Notes under the pieces: generated by a model
What the model was told of the DNA's origin: nothing
Seen by the model: the letters and a program-made list of their open reading frames with translations, nothing else
The model's database searches: none
Source: Mycolicibacterium peregrinum
GTDB lineage: Bacteria; Actinomycetota; Actinomycetes; Mycobacteriales; Mycobacteriaceae
Length of the DNA stretch: 64,000 nt
NCBI RefSeq assembly: GCF_001665785.1
Contig: NZ_LZSO01000049.1
Span: 124,001-188,000, forward strand
Direction of reading: 5' to 3'
In this document: positions 9,100 to 17,436 of the stretch, piece by piece
Numbering within the stretch: the first letter of the stretch is position 1
Layout of the letters: each line of letters starts with the position of its first letter
Translations under genes and position numbers: made by a program

Positions 9100-10377
9100 T
9101 CATGTCGCGGCCGGAGCCGCTCCGTTTCGGTCCAGGGCCGCACGGGCCAGCGCGCCCAGGTGAACCGCGATGCCCACCAGCGGTCCGCAAAGCAGCGCGA
9201 TGACGGTCCGGGTCTCCAGCCCGACCGGCAGCAGCAGCAGCGCGACGGCCGCCACCGTGGCGATGATCCAGCCCAGCGCGTAGGCCCGGTGCAGGGCGGC
9301 CGCGACGGTCGCGGCGCCGGTCAGCGTGAGCATAGCGATGGCGACAGCGGCGGCGGTCAGCCAGGCCAGCAGTGGTCCGCCGGCTCGGTACTCCTCGCCG
9401 AACGCCACCCGCAGCAGCCACGGTCCGAGCAGTCCGGCCGCGGCCACACCCACGGCGCCCAGCGCGGCCACGGCGGCGGCGGGGGCCAGCAATGCCCGCA
9501 GCCGCTTGTCGCGTTGGTCGACGAAGTGCGCGATCAGGTTGCCCTGCATCGCGGTGAGCGGAACCAGCAGCGGTGCGCGCGTCAGCGTCACGGCCAGGAT
9601 CACCACCCCGCCGGCCGCCCCCAGGTCGCCGGAGGTGGCCTTGAGCAGCACCGGGAACCCCATCACCAGGATCGCGCTGGCGCCGGCCGCAGCGATCGAG
9701 TGGGCCGCCCCGCGCAGGAACGTCGCGGGACTGCCCGCAGTGAGCAGGCCGGCGGCCAGGCGCGCCGCCGGTGCCGCGATCAGCATGATCAGCCAGGCCA
9801 CCGCGCCGGCCACGGTGGCCCACAGGAATCCGGCCAGGCCCCAGCCGAGAACGAACGTCGCGGCCGCGACGGCCACCCGGATTCCCGCGTCGGTGACCAT
9901 CAGTGCCCCGTACTCGGTCCAGCGGTTCACTCCCGCGAGCATGCCGAGCAGGGTGGCGTGCAGGCAGAATCCGGCCAGCCCGACGCTGAGCAGCACCACG
10001 CTCAGCGCCCGAGACTCGGCGAATACGTGCGAGCTCCACAGCGGTGAGCTGAGCGCGATCACCATGGCCGCGACGATGCCGACCAGCCCCGCGATCCGCA
10101 TCGGGTGGGTGCTGGGACTTCCGGACAGGTCACGGTGACGTGCCGAGCGGACTTCGCGCGTGGCCTCCTGCAAGAGCCCGTTGGCGGCGCCGGTCACCAG
10201 GCCGAACGCGCCCCAGAACACACTGAAGATCGAGAAGCCGGCGGGCTCGAGGTCGCGGGCGGCCAGATACAGCACGGCATAGCCGCACAGTGCGCTGATC
10301 GCCGTCGCGAGCCCGACGCGGGCGACGCTGCTGCGCGTGATCGGTCCAGTTGCTGGGGCGGCGCCGCCATCGGTCAC
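9100..10377 (-). CDS. MOP/polysaccharide-biosynthesis-type membrane protein, Rv3630-like (425 aa)
   Basis: About twelve hydrophobic helices in a row with few charged loops, as in polysaccharide exporters/flippases of the MATE/MurJ-like MOP superfamily. The GTG at 10377 overlaps the M1 peptidase stop in a GTGA; an upstream ATG at 10416 would lie inside the peptidase gene. The homologue Rv3630 sits in the same position before PpgS and the DUF2304 protein. Likely role: moving a lipid-linked sugar or another amphipathic product across the plasma membrane. The transported substrate is not known. Confidence 0.8.
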   Translation of the reverse strand: MTDGGAAPATGPITRSSVARVGLATAISALCGYAVLYLAARDLEPAGFSIFSVFWGAFGLVTGAANGLLQEATREVRSARHRDLSGSPSTHPMRIAGLVGIVAAMVIALSSPLWSSHVFAESRALSVVLLSVGLAGFCLHATLLGMLAGVNRWTEYGALMVTDAGIRVAVAAATFVLGWGLAGFLWATVAGAVAWLIMLIAAPAARLAAGLLTAGSPATFLRGAAHSIAAAGASAILVMGFPVLLKATSGDLGAAGGVVILAVTLTRAPLLVPLTAMQGNLIAHFVDQRDKRLRALLAPAAAVAALGAVGVAAAGLLGPWLLRVAFGEEYRAGGPLLAWLTAAAVAIAMLTLTGAATVAAALHRAYALGWIIATVAAVALLLLPVGLETRTVIALLCGPLVGIAVHLGALARAALDRNGAAPAAT

Positions 10378-11711
10378 AGGTCTGGCAGCTCTTTCGAATA
10401 CAGCCACGCCTGCCACAACGGTTGCAGCGGCTCATCGGTGTAGCCTGCGGCCAGCCCGGTGAAATCGTCGGTCAACGCCGTGCTGTGGCGGTAGCGGGCT
10501 GTCCAATCCCTCAGCAGCGCAAAGAAATTGCGGTCGCCGATCAGGGTGCGCAACGCATGGAGGGTCAGTGCGCCGCGTTTGTAGACCCGATCGTCGAACA
10601 TGTCCTCGGGCCCGGGATCGGACAGCAGCAGGTCCTGGGGCTTGTCGCGCAGCCGTTCGTAGTAGTGCGCGGCCCACTCCGCGGCGGTGTGCCCGCCACT
10701 GTGCTCGGACCACAGCCACTCGGCGTAGCAGGCGAACCCCTCGTGCAGCCAGATGTCCCGCCAGCGTCGCGCCGTCACCGAGTTGCCGAACCACTGGTGG
10801 GCCAGCTCGTGGGCGATCAGCCGTTCGGCGCCGCGGTGCCCGTCGCAGTGGTTGGCCCCGAAGATCGAGATGCCCTGGGCCTCCAACGGGATCTCGAGAT
10901 CGTCCTCGGTGACCACCACGGTGTACCCGTTCGCCAGCGGATAGGGCCCGAACATCTTGATGAAGAGCTTCATCATCTGCGGCTGGTCTTGGAAGTCGTG
11001 CTCGAAATTGCGGCGCAACCGGGCGGGCAGCACCGCGTGCATCGGTACCGGTGTCTTGGTCAGTCGGTGGTTCTCGTACTGGCCGATCTGCAGGGTGATC
11101 AGGTAGGTCGATGTGGGTTCGGCCTGCTCGTAGGTCCACACGGTGTGCCCGGCGCGGGCTTTTCGGGAGATCAACTCGCCGTTGGCCAGGGCGTAGTAGG
11201 GGCTGTCGGTGCTGATCTGGATCCGGTAGCTGGCCTTCGAGCTCGGATGGTCGTCGCACGGGAACCAGGAGGCCGCCCCGTTGGGTTGGCCGGCCACCAG
11301 GGCGCCGTTCGACAGTTCCTCGAAACCGACGTCACCCCAGAAGGATTCGATGGGGCGCGGGGTTCCGTTGTAGCGGATGACGACGGTCATCGCGGCGCCG
11401 GCAGGCAGTGCCGTGGGCAGCGTGATCGACAGTTTCCCGCCCGAACATCGGTACTGCGCAGGGCGGTGACCGTTGACCGAAACCCGCGACACCGTAAGGG
11501 CGTCGGACAGGTCGAGGGTGAAGTTGCGCACCGCAGCCAAGGTCACCGCGGTGATGGTGACGGTCCCGGCCAGCCGGTTGATCGCGACCTTGTATTCCAG
11601 GTCGAGTTCGTAGCGCGACACCCGGTACCCGAAGTTGCCGTTGCGCGGCAGATACGGGTCGATCACGGGCTGGGGTACCAACTTCTTTGCGGCTTTCTTC
11701 GATCGGGTCAC
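10374..11711 (-). CDS. M1-family zinc metallopeptidase (445 aa)
   Basis: A short M1 (gluzincin) peptidase: N-terminal beta domain, then the zinc motif HELAHQWFGN starting at His301 with the third ligand Glu in WLHEGFACYAEWLW. At the position of the GAMEN substrate loop it reads LEAQGIS, keeping the glutamate but not the Met/Asn. At 445 residues it has only the first two aminopeptidase-N domains. The GTG at 11711 overlaps the NRPS stop by 4 bases. M1 genes next to Pls/PosA-type synthetases recur in actinobacteria in my recollection, so it may trim or hydrolyse the NRPS product; that is inference. Confidence 0.88.
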   Translation of the reverse strand: MTRSKKAAKKLVPQPVIDPYLPRNGNFGYRVSRYELDLEYKVAINRLAGTVTITAVTLAAVRNFTLDLSDALTVSRVSVNGHRPAQYRCSGGKLSITLPTALPAGAAMTVVIRYNGTPRPIESFWGDVGFEELSNGALVAGQPNGAASWFPCDDHPSSKASYRIQISTDSPYYALANGELISRKARAGHTVWTYEQAEPTSTYLITLQIGQYENHRLTKTPVPMHAVLPARLRRNFEHDFQDQPQMMKLFIKMFGPYPLANGYTVVVTEDDLEIPLEAQGISIFGANHCDGHRGAERLIAHELAHQWFGNSVTARRWRDIWLHEGFACYAEWLWSEHSGGHTAAEWAAHYYERLRDKPQDLLLSDPGPEDMFDDRVYKRGALTLHALRTLIGDRNFFALLRDWTARYRHSTALTDDFTGLAAGYTDEPLQPLWQAWLYSKELPDL

Positions 11712-14700
11712 GCGGCCGGGTCTTCTGTCTTCTTCGCAGTCTTGTCGGCGGCCTTGTCGGCCGCACGCTTCTTGCCGAACATGTTCCACGGTGCGATCGG
11801 GTTGCCCTGCCAGCGCGTCGACGGTGGCACCTCGTCGCCCCGCATCACCAGCGACCCCGGCCCGACCGTGGCGCCGGCGCCCAGGCGGGCCGCGGGCAAC
11901 GCCACACAGTGCGGTCCCAGCGTCGAGCCCTCTTCGAGCACAACGCTGTCCAACCGCATGATGCGATCGTGGAACAGGTGGGTCTGCACCACGCAGCCGC
12001 GGTTGACTGTCGAGGCGGTCCCCAGCGCCACCAGATCGGCTTCGGGCAGCCAGTAGGTTTCGCACCACACGCCGCGCCCGATCGAAGCGCCCAGCCCACG
12101 CAGCCACAGGTTCATCACCGGGGTGCCGCTGGCGGCCCGGGCGAACCAGGGTGCGGCGACGGTTTCGACGAAGGTGTCCGACACCTCGTTGCGCCACACG
12201 AACGACGACCACAACGGATGCTCGACCGCGCGAATCCGGCCGACCACCAACCACTTTGCGATCACGGCGATGGTCCCGGCCGCCAGGCCGGCGGCCAGCA
12301 GGACCAGACCCCCGGTCAGCGCCGTCCACAGGAAACCGAACCGGATCGTCACGGCCTGCATCGCACCCAGCACCGCGACGCCGATCGCGAAGGTGACGAT
12401 CACGGGGATCAAGCGGCAGGTCTCCACCGCCGAGCGCATGATCTTGAGACGGGTCGACGGGTGGAACGTGCGGAGCGCGTCGGCTGCGGTGGCGTTGCGG
12501 CGCAACCGGACCGGCGGACTGCCCAGCCACGACGAGCCGGCCTTGGCCTTGTGCGGCGTGGCCGACAGCACGGCCACCAGGCCGTCATTGGGCACCTTGC
12601 GGCCCGGCTGCGTGATACCGGAGTTGCCGAGGAAGGCGCGCTTACCGATTGTCGCCTTGGCGACGTGGATCCAGCCGCCGCCCAGCTCGTAGGAGGCCAC
12701 CATGGTGTCGTCGGCGAGGAACGCGCCGTCCTGCACCTCGGTGAACTTGGGGGTGAACAGGGCGGTCGAGATCTCGGTGTCCTTACCGACTTTCGCGCCG
12801 AGCAGGCGTAGCCACCACGGGGTGAGCAGGCTGGCGTAGATCGGGAAAAGGTAGTTGCGGGCGGCGTCCATCAGGCGTTCTGTGGTCCACAGCTGCCAGC
12901 CCACGCGGCTACGCACGGGGTGGTACCCCTCGGACAGTCGCACCGAGAGGATGCGTACCCCGATCACGGTCAGCGCGGCGTAGGTCAGCAGTGCCACCAC
13001 GGCGGCGGCGGGGGTCCACGCCAGAGCGGGCAGCAGCGCGTCGGCGGGAGACGCGGTGTTGCGTACACCCCAGACGATCACCGCGAGGCCGGCAGCGAGA
13101 GCCAGCAGTGGCAGGCCGGCCAGCAGCAGCGAGGACACGCCGTACACCGGGACCCACACCGGGGCGCGCCCCGGTCGGTGGTCGGGCCACGGGTGACGGG
13201 CTTTGCCGGATTTCACGGCGGGCGAGCCTTTCCAGAACTGCCCGTTCTTGACCTTGCCGGTCACTGCTGAGCCGGGCGCGACATCGGCGTTCTTGCCGAC
13301 GCTCGCGCCGGGCAGCAGTGTGGTGCGGGCGCCGATCGTGGCGTCGTTGCCGATCGTCACGGGCCCGACGTGGAACAGGTCGCCGTCGATCCAGTGCCCG
13401 GTCAGGTCCACCTCGGGTTCGACCGAGGCGCGATGACCGATCTTGAGCATGCCGGTGACCGGCGGTGCCGAGTGCATGTCGACGCCCTTGCCGACGGTGT
13501 TGCCCAGGGCGCGGGCGTAGTAGACCATCCACGGTGCCCCGGCCAGGTTCTCGGCGCCGCTGGCATCGGCCAGTCGTTCGGCGATCCAGACCCGTAGATG
13601 GACCGGGCCGCCGCGGCGGTAGGTGCCGGGCTCAAGTCCGGACAGCAGCATCCGGGCGAACAACACCGCGATACCCATGCGCCCGAGTGGTGTGACGAAC
13701 AGCAGGAACCCGGCCAACACCCACCACCAGCTGAGCGGATGCGCCCACGGCACGATCCCCGAGACGGCGGCGACGTTGTTCAGCAGCGCCAGCCAGACCA
13801 CCCACTGCATTCCGGTGAGGGTGGCCAACGGCAGCGACAGTGCGACCTGTGCGGCCTGGGTGAGCAGCGGGGTCGGCTTGACTTCGCGGATCTGGATCTG
13901 CGGCGGTGGTTTGAGCTCGTCGAGATAGCCGGCCAGTGAACCGAGCCGCGGATGGTCGTAGAGGTCGGCGACGGTTACCAGCGGGTAGCGCTGGCGCAGC
14001 GCGGCGACCAACTGTGCCGCGGACAGTGAGCCACCGCCCAGGGCGATGAAGTCGGCCTCAGGTCCTTCGACCGCCGTACCGAGCACGTCGCGCCACAACC
14101 CGGCCAGCCAGCCCATGGTGCCGTCGAGTTCGGGGGCGTCCTGATCGGCACCGCCGGGTGGTGGCCACGGCAGCGCATTGCGGTCCACCTTGCCCGACGT
14201 GCGGGTCGGGAGTTCGTCGAGCAGCACGAGGCGGGGCACCAGCGCGGCCGGCAGCGACTCGGACAGCGCCGCCCGGGCGGCAGCGAGGTCGAAGTCGGGA
14301 TCGGTACTCGCGATATAGCCGACCAGCAACGGGGTACCGCTGGCGGTCTTGCGGACCGCGGCGGCGCCGCCGCTCACACCGGGCAGATGCACCAGCGCGT
14401 TGTCGACCTCACCCAGTTCGATGCGGCGGCCGCCGACCTTCACCTGGTCGTCGGCCCGGCCCTGGAAGTACAGGCCGTCGTTCTCCAGACGGACCAGGTC
14501 GCCGCTGCGGTAGGCCCGGTTCCAGCCGAGCGTCGGCATCGGGGCGTACTTTTCGGCGTCCTTCTCCGGATCGAGGTAGCGGGCCAGGCCGACGCCGCCG
14601 ATCACGAGTTCGCCGACCTCACCGACGGCGACCGGCAAGCTGTCTTTGTCCACCACCGCCAGATCCCAGCCCGCCAGTGGCAGGCCGATGCTGACCGGGC

Positions 14701-15640
14701 CCTGGCCGTCGAGTTGCGCGGCGCAGGCCACCACGGTTGCCTCGGTGGGGCCGTAGGTGTTCCACACCTCGCGGCCGTCGACCGCGAGGCGGGCGGCCAG
14801 CTCAGGTGGGCAGGCCTCGCCGCCGAAGATCAACAACCGGACGGCTTCCAGCGCCTCCGCCGGCCACAGCGCTGCCAGCGTCGGCACCGTGGAAACGACG
14901 GTGATGTCGCGGCTGACCAGCCACGGGCCCAGATCCATGCCGCTGCGCACCAAGGACCGCGGGGCGGGCACGAGGCAGGCGCCGTGACGCCACGCCAGCC
15001 ACATCTCCTCGCACGAGGCGTCGAAGGCCACCGACAGCCCGGCCAATACCCGATCACCCGGGCCAATGGGGTTGTCTTGCAGGAACATTCGCGCCTCGGC
15101 ATCGACGAATGCGGCGGCACTGCGATGGGTGACGGCCACACCTTTCGGGGTGCCGGTCGAGCCCGAGGTGAAGATGATCCAGGCGTCGTCGCGCCCGAGC
15201 GGCTCGGCGGCGCGCCAGCCGCGCGACGATCCCGGCCCGCGGACCAGGCCGGCCTCGGTGATCACCCCGACCACGTTCGCCTCGCCGAACACCAGCTCGG
15301 CCCGTTCGTCGGGGTCGTCGGCGTCCACCGGGACGTAGGCGGCACCGCAGGCCAGCACCGACAGGATCGCCACGTACAGCGCATAGCTGCCCGAGGGCAT
15401 CCGGATTCCGAGCTTGTCGCCGCGGCCGATACCGCGCGCCGCCAACCAGGCCACGCTGTCGGCGACGTCGGCGATCAGCTCGGAGTAGGTGAGTTGTACC
15501 GAGCCGTCGTCGAGGGCGGGTGCGTCGGGAAAACGCCTGGCTGTGTCCTGCAGGATGTCGACGAGTGTGCGTGGCTCGGGGGCCAGTGGCGATAGCACGT
15601 ATTGCGGTGGAATCTCGTGTGCACTGGCGGCAGCTGTCAC
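11708..15640 (-). CDS. Pls/PosA-type membrane non-ribosomal peptide synthetase (1310 aa)
   Basis: One adenylation domain (residues ~20-500): IFTSGSTGTPKG (A3), FDASCEE (A4, with Asp as the amino-group anchor), NTYGPTEATV (A5), YRSGDL (A7), GGRRIELGEVD (A8) and the A10 lysine K484. The carrier domain follows with GGGSL and phosphopantetheine Ser538. After ~residue 600 come about six transmembrane helices interleaved with three left-handed beta-helix (hexapeptide-repeat) domains. There is no ordinary condensation or thioesterase domain. This is the architecture of epsilon-poly-L-lysine synthetase, which joins one amino acid into an isopeptide-linked homopolymer. The amino acid here cannot be assigned by eye. 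GTG start at 15640; first gene of a five-gene coupled operon. Confidence 0.9.
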   Translation of the reverse strand: MTAAASAHEIPPQYVLSPLAPEPRTLVDILQDTARRFPDAPALDDGSVQLTYSELIADVADSVAWLAARGIGRGDKLGIRMPSGSYALYVAILSVLACGAAYVPVDADDPDERAELVFGEANVVGVITEAGLVRGPGSSRGWRAAEPLGRDDAWIIFTSGSTGTPKGVAVTHRSAAAFVDAEARMFLQDNPIGPGDRVLAGLSVAFDASCEEMWLAWRHGACLVPAPRSLVRSGMDLGPWLVSRDITVVSTVPTLAALWPAEALEAVRLLIFGGEACPPELAARLAVDGREVWNTYGPTEATVVACAAQLDGQGPVSIGLPLAGWDLAVVDKDSLPVAVGEVGELVIGGVGLARYLDPEKDAEKYAPMPTLGWNRAYRSGDLVRLENDGLYFQGRADDQVKVGGRRIELGEVDNALVHLPGVSGGAAAVRKTASGTPLLVGYIASTDPDFDLAAARAALSESLPAALVPRLVLLDELPTRTSGKVDRNALPWPPPGGADQDAPELDGTMGWLAGLWRDVLGTAVEGPEADFIALGGGSLSAAQLVAALRQRYPLVTVADLYDHPRLGSLAGYLDELKPPPQIQIREVKPTPLLTQAAQVALSLPLATLTGMQWVVWLALLNNVAAVSGIVPWAHPLSWWWVLAGFLLFVTPLGRMGIAVLFARMLLSGLEPGTYRRGGPVHLRVWIAERLADASGAENLAGAPWMVYYARALGNTVGKGVDMHSAPPVTGMLKIGHRASVEPEVDLTGHWIDGDLFHVGPVTIGNDATIGARTTLLPGASVGKNADVAPGSAVTGKVKNGQFWKGSPAVKSGKARHPWPDHRPGRAPVWVPVYGVSSLLLAGLPLLALAAGLAVIVWGVRNTASPADALLPALAWTPAAAVVALLTYAALTVIGVRILSVRLSEGYHPVRSRVGWQLWTTERLMDAARNYLFPIYASLLTPWWLRLLGAKVGKDTEISTALFTPKFTEVQDGAFLADDTMVASYELGGGWIHVAKATIGKRAFLGNSGITQPGRKVPNDGLVAVLSATPHKAKAGSSWLGSPPVRLRRNATAADALRTFHPSTRLKIMRSAVETCRLIPVIVTFAIGVAVLGAMQAVTIRFGFLWTALTGGLVLLAAGLAAGTIAVIAKWLVVGRIRAVEHPLWSSFVWRNEVSDTFVETVAAPWFARAASGTPVMNLWLRGLGASIGRGVWCETYWLPEADLVALGTASTVNRGCVVQTHLFHDRIMRLDSVVLEEGSTLGPHCVALPAARLGAGATVGPGSLVMRGDEVPPSTRWQGNPIAPWNMFGKKRAADKAADKTAKKTEDPAA

Positions 15641-15738
15641 GAGTACAAACTACTAAGCCTGCGGCGACACGGCTCGCCGGTCGGTGCGGCGTGCCGGTTC
15701 GATTTCGATTCGGGGGGTCCGTCAGGCAGACTGGTCGG

Positions 15739-15860
15739 CGGAGGGGAGTATTCCTTCGCTGCGATGTCGTCATCACGTCGGTCGTCAAATGATCGATCGG
15801 TGTCGCGGGCCGGTGCGTGTAACCGGTGGAAGAGACCTCCGGCGTTTTGACGACCGGAGG
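15739..15860 (+). promoter_or_regulatory. yybP-ykoY-type Mn2+ riboswitch controlling the TerC gene
   Basis: The two conserved internal-loop signatures of yybP-ykoY are present: GGGGAGTA at 15743-15750 and AGACCT at 15833-15838. Helix P1 pairs 15740-15744 with 15836-15840 (GGAGG/CCTCC, extendable by one pair), and the next helix pairs 15751-15754 (TTCC) with 15828-15831 (GGAA). CCTCCGG at 15836-15842 is also fully complementary to CCGGAGG at 15854-15860, which contains the Shine-Dalgarno of the TerC gene. P1 and the SD-blocking hairpin are therefore mutually exclusive. Inference: Mn2+ stabilises P1, frees the SD and switches translation on. Confidence 0.8.
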
Positions 15861-15867
15861 ATTCTCG

Positions 15868-16836
15868 ATGCAGGTAACCCAGCTGGAATGGATCATCACC
15901 CTGGCGGTGACGATCGCCGTTCTGCTGTTCGATGTCGTCGTGATCGGGCGACGTCCCCACGAACCCACCACGCGGGAGACCGCGACGTACCTGTCGATCT
16001 ACATCGGTATGGCGGTGGCGTTCGGTGTGTGGGTCTGGTACTTCCACGGCCACCAGTTCGGACTCGAGTTCTTCGCCGGGTGGCTCACCGAATACAGCCT
16101 GTCGGTCGACAACCTGTTCATCTTCTTGATCATCATGGCCAGCTTCAAGGTGCCGAGGATCTACCAGCAGCAGGCCCTGCTGGTCGGCATCATCCTGGCG
16201 CTCATCTTCCGCGGCATCTTCATCGCGCTCGGCGCGGTCGCGATCAACGAGTTCTCCTGGGTGTTCTACATCTTCGGCGCGTTCCTGGTGTACACCGCGA
16301 TCAACCTGGTCAGGGACACCGACCACGACGACGACGGCGACAACGGGGTGGTGCGGTTCGCCCGTAAGCACCTGCGTACCACGGACCAGTGGGACGGCTT
16401 GAAGTTGTGGATTCACGAGAACGGCAAGCGGCTGATGACGCCGATGTTCCTCGTGATCGTCGCTCTGGGCACCACCGACCTGCTGTTCGCGCTCGACTCC
16501 ATCCCGGCGATCTACGGGCTGACCCAGGAGCCTTACCTGGTGTTCACGGCCAACGTGTTCGCCCTGATGGGGCTGCGGCAGCTGTACTTCCTGCTCGGTG
16601 ACCTGCTCAAGCGGCTCGTCTACCTGTCGCAGGGGCTGGCGTTCATCCTGGCCTTCATCGGCGTGAAGCTGGTGCTGCACGCGCTGCACGAGAACGAGTT
16701 GCCGTTCATCAACGGCGGTGAGCCGGTGCACGTGCCGGAGATCCCGACGCTGGCCAGCCTCGGTGTGATCATCGTGACGCTGGCCGTCACCACGGCTGCG
16801 AGTCTGTACAAGACCCGGGTGCGGGACGCGCGGTAG
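15868..16836 (+). CDS. TerC-family integral membrane protein, likely Mn2+ exporter (322 aa)
   Basis: Nine or so transmembrane helices with the TerC/Alx acidic signatures: FDVVVIG in helix 1, YSLSVDNLFIF in helix 3, and LGTTDLLFALDSIPA in the second half. A charged loop (about residues 150-180) separates two halves. TerC/Alx proteins export manganese or otherwise protect against metal stress at the plasma membrane or during secretion. The ATG at 15868 has GGAGG 7 bases upstream; an in-frame GTG at 15826 lies inside the riboswitch and is rejected. The Mn riboswitch immediately upstream supports a role in manganese homeostasis rather than tellurite resistance. Confidence 0.9.
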   Translation: MQVTQLEWIITLAVTIAVLLFDVVVIGRRPHEPTTRETATYLSIYIGMAVAFGVWVWYFHGHQFGLEFFAGWLTEYSLSVDNLFIFLIIMASFKVPRIYQQQALLVGIILALIFRGIFIALGAVAINEFSWVFYIFGAFLVYTAINLVRDTDHDDDGDNGVVRFARKHLRTTDQWDGLKLWIHENGKRLMTPMFLVIVALGTTDLLFALDSIPAIYGLTQEPYLVFTANVFALMGLRQLYFLLGDLLKRLVYLSQGLAFILAFIGVKLVLHALHENELPFINGGEPVHVPEIPTLASLGVIIVTLAVTTAASLYKTRVRDAR

Positions 16837-16899
16837 TCCCTTGGATTCCGGCTGAACGTAACTCTGTGCCGGTGCGATATTTGCACTTAGCGTGGCCGG

Positions 16900-17310
16900 G
16901 TGCGGATATTCGTGGCGGATGCCGAGGCGTGGACCGAACTGACCGACGGTGGGGCGCCGACGGCGCGGATCTCCGCGCCCGACCTGGCGCAGGCGCGCCG
17001 GATCCGATCTGGCCTCAAGTCGGAGGACGACGAGGTCTCGGTGATCCTCGACGTCACGGTCGCGGTGGCCAGAGAGTTCAGCTCCGCCTATCGCTCGGCG
17101 CACAGATGGCTCGAGCTGGCCGGTCCAGAGGCGCAGGTGCGCTACATCGGGACGGTTGACGGCCTGGCCGGCCTGATCGCGGACATCGAGGCGGCGGAGG
17201 TGGCCGATGGGGTCACCCTGATCCCGGCCGGGCCCGATCAGGATCCGCGGGTGCTGGGCGGTGACGTGCTGCGCCGGCTGGAGCTGCGCTCACAGGCGCG
17301 TGCCTCCTGA
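16900..17310 (+). CDS. Hypothetical protein (136 aa)
   Basis: The frame has consistent high-GC third positions and begins with GTG (MRIFVADAEAW). No motif is recognised with certainty. The C-terminal half (TVDGLAGLIADIEAAEVADG, then VTLIPAG) resembles the end of flavin-dependent luciferase-like monooxygenases, where such a segment closes the barrel, but the rest of the barrel is absent. It stands alone, 63 bases after the TerC gene and before the signalling module. Soluble; function unknown. Confidence 0.6.
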   Translation: MRIFVADAEAWTELTDGGAPTARISAPDLAQARRIRSGLKSEDDEVSVILDVTVAVAREFSSAYRSAHRWLELAGPEAQVRYIGTVDGLAGLIADIEAAEVADGVTLIPAGPDQDPRVLGGDVLRRLELRSQARAS

Positions 17311-17436
17311 TCTCGAGCCCGCAATCGGTCGACTGCCGGGGAATTGACGCGTACGTCTAGGTATTCTCAACAACGTCGTCACTAAAGCAGAGGTCAGCGC
17401 GACCGGGTGGCCTCAGTGAGTGAAGGACGTGACCCC

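Noticed and set aside
10350..12056. 568-codon plus-strand frame
   Set aside because: Antisense to the M1 peptidase and the NRPS end; no recognisable domain and no plausible start signal.
15826..15867. Upstream GTG start for the TerC gene
   Set aside because: It lies within the riboswitch 3' strand and has no ribosome-binding site; the ATG at 15868 has GGAGG at proper spacing.
17341..17367. Sigma-type promoter before the REC-PP2C gene
   Set aside because: TTGACG and TATTCT elements are present but only 12 bases apart, too close for a normal promoter; no convincing SigF box was found either.
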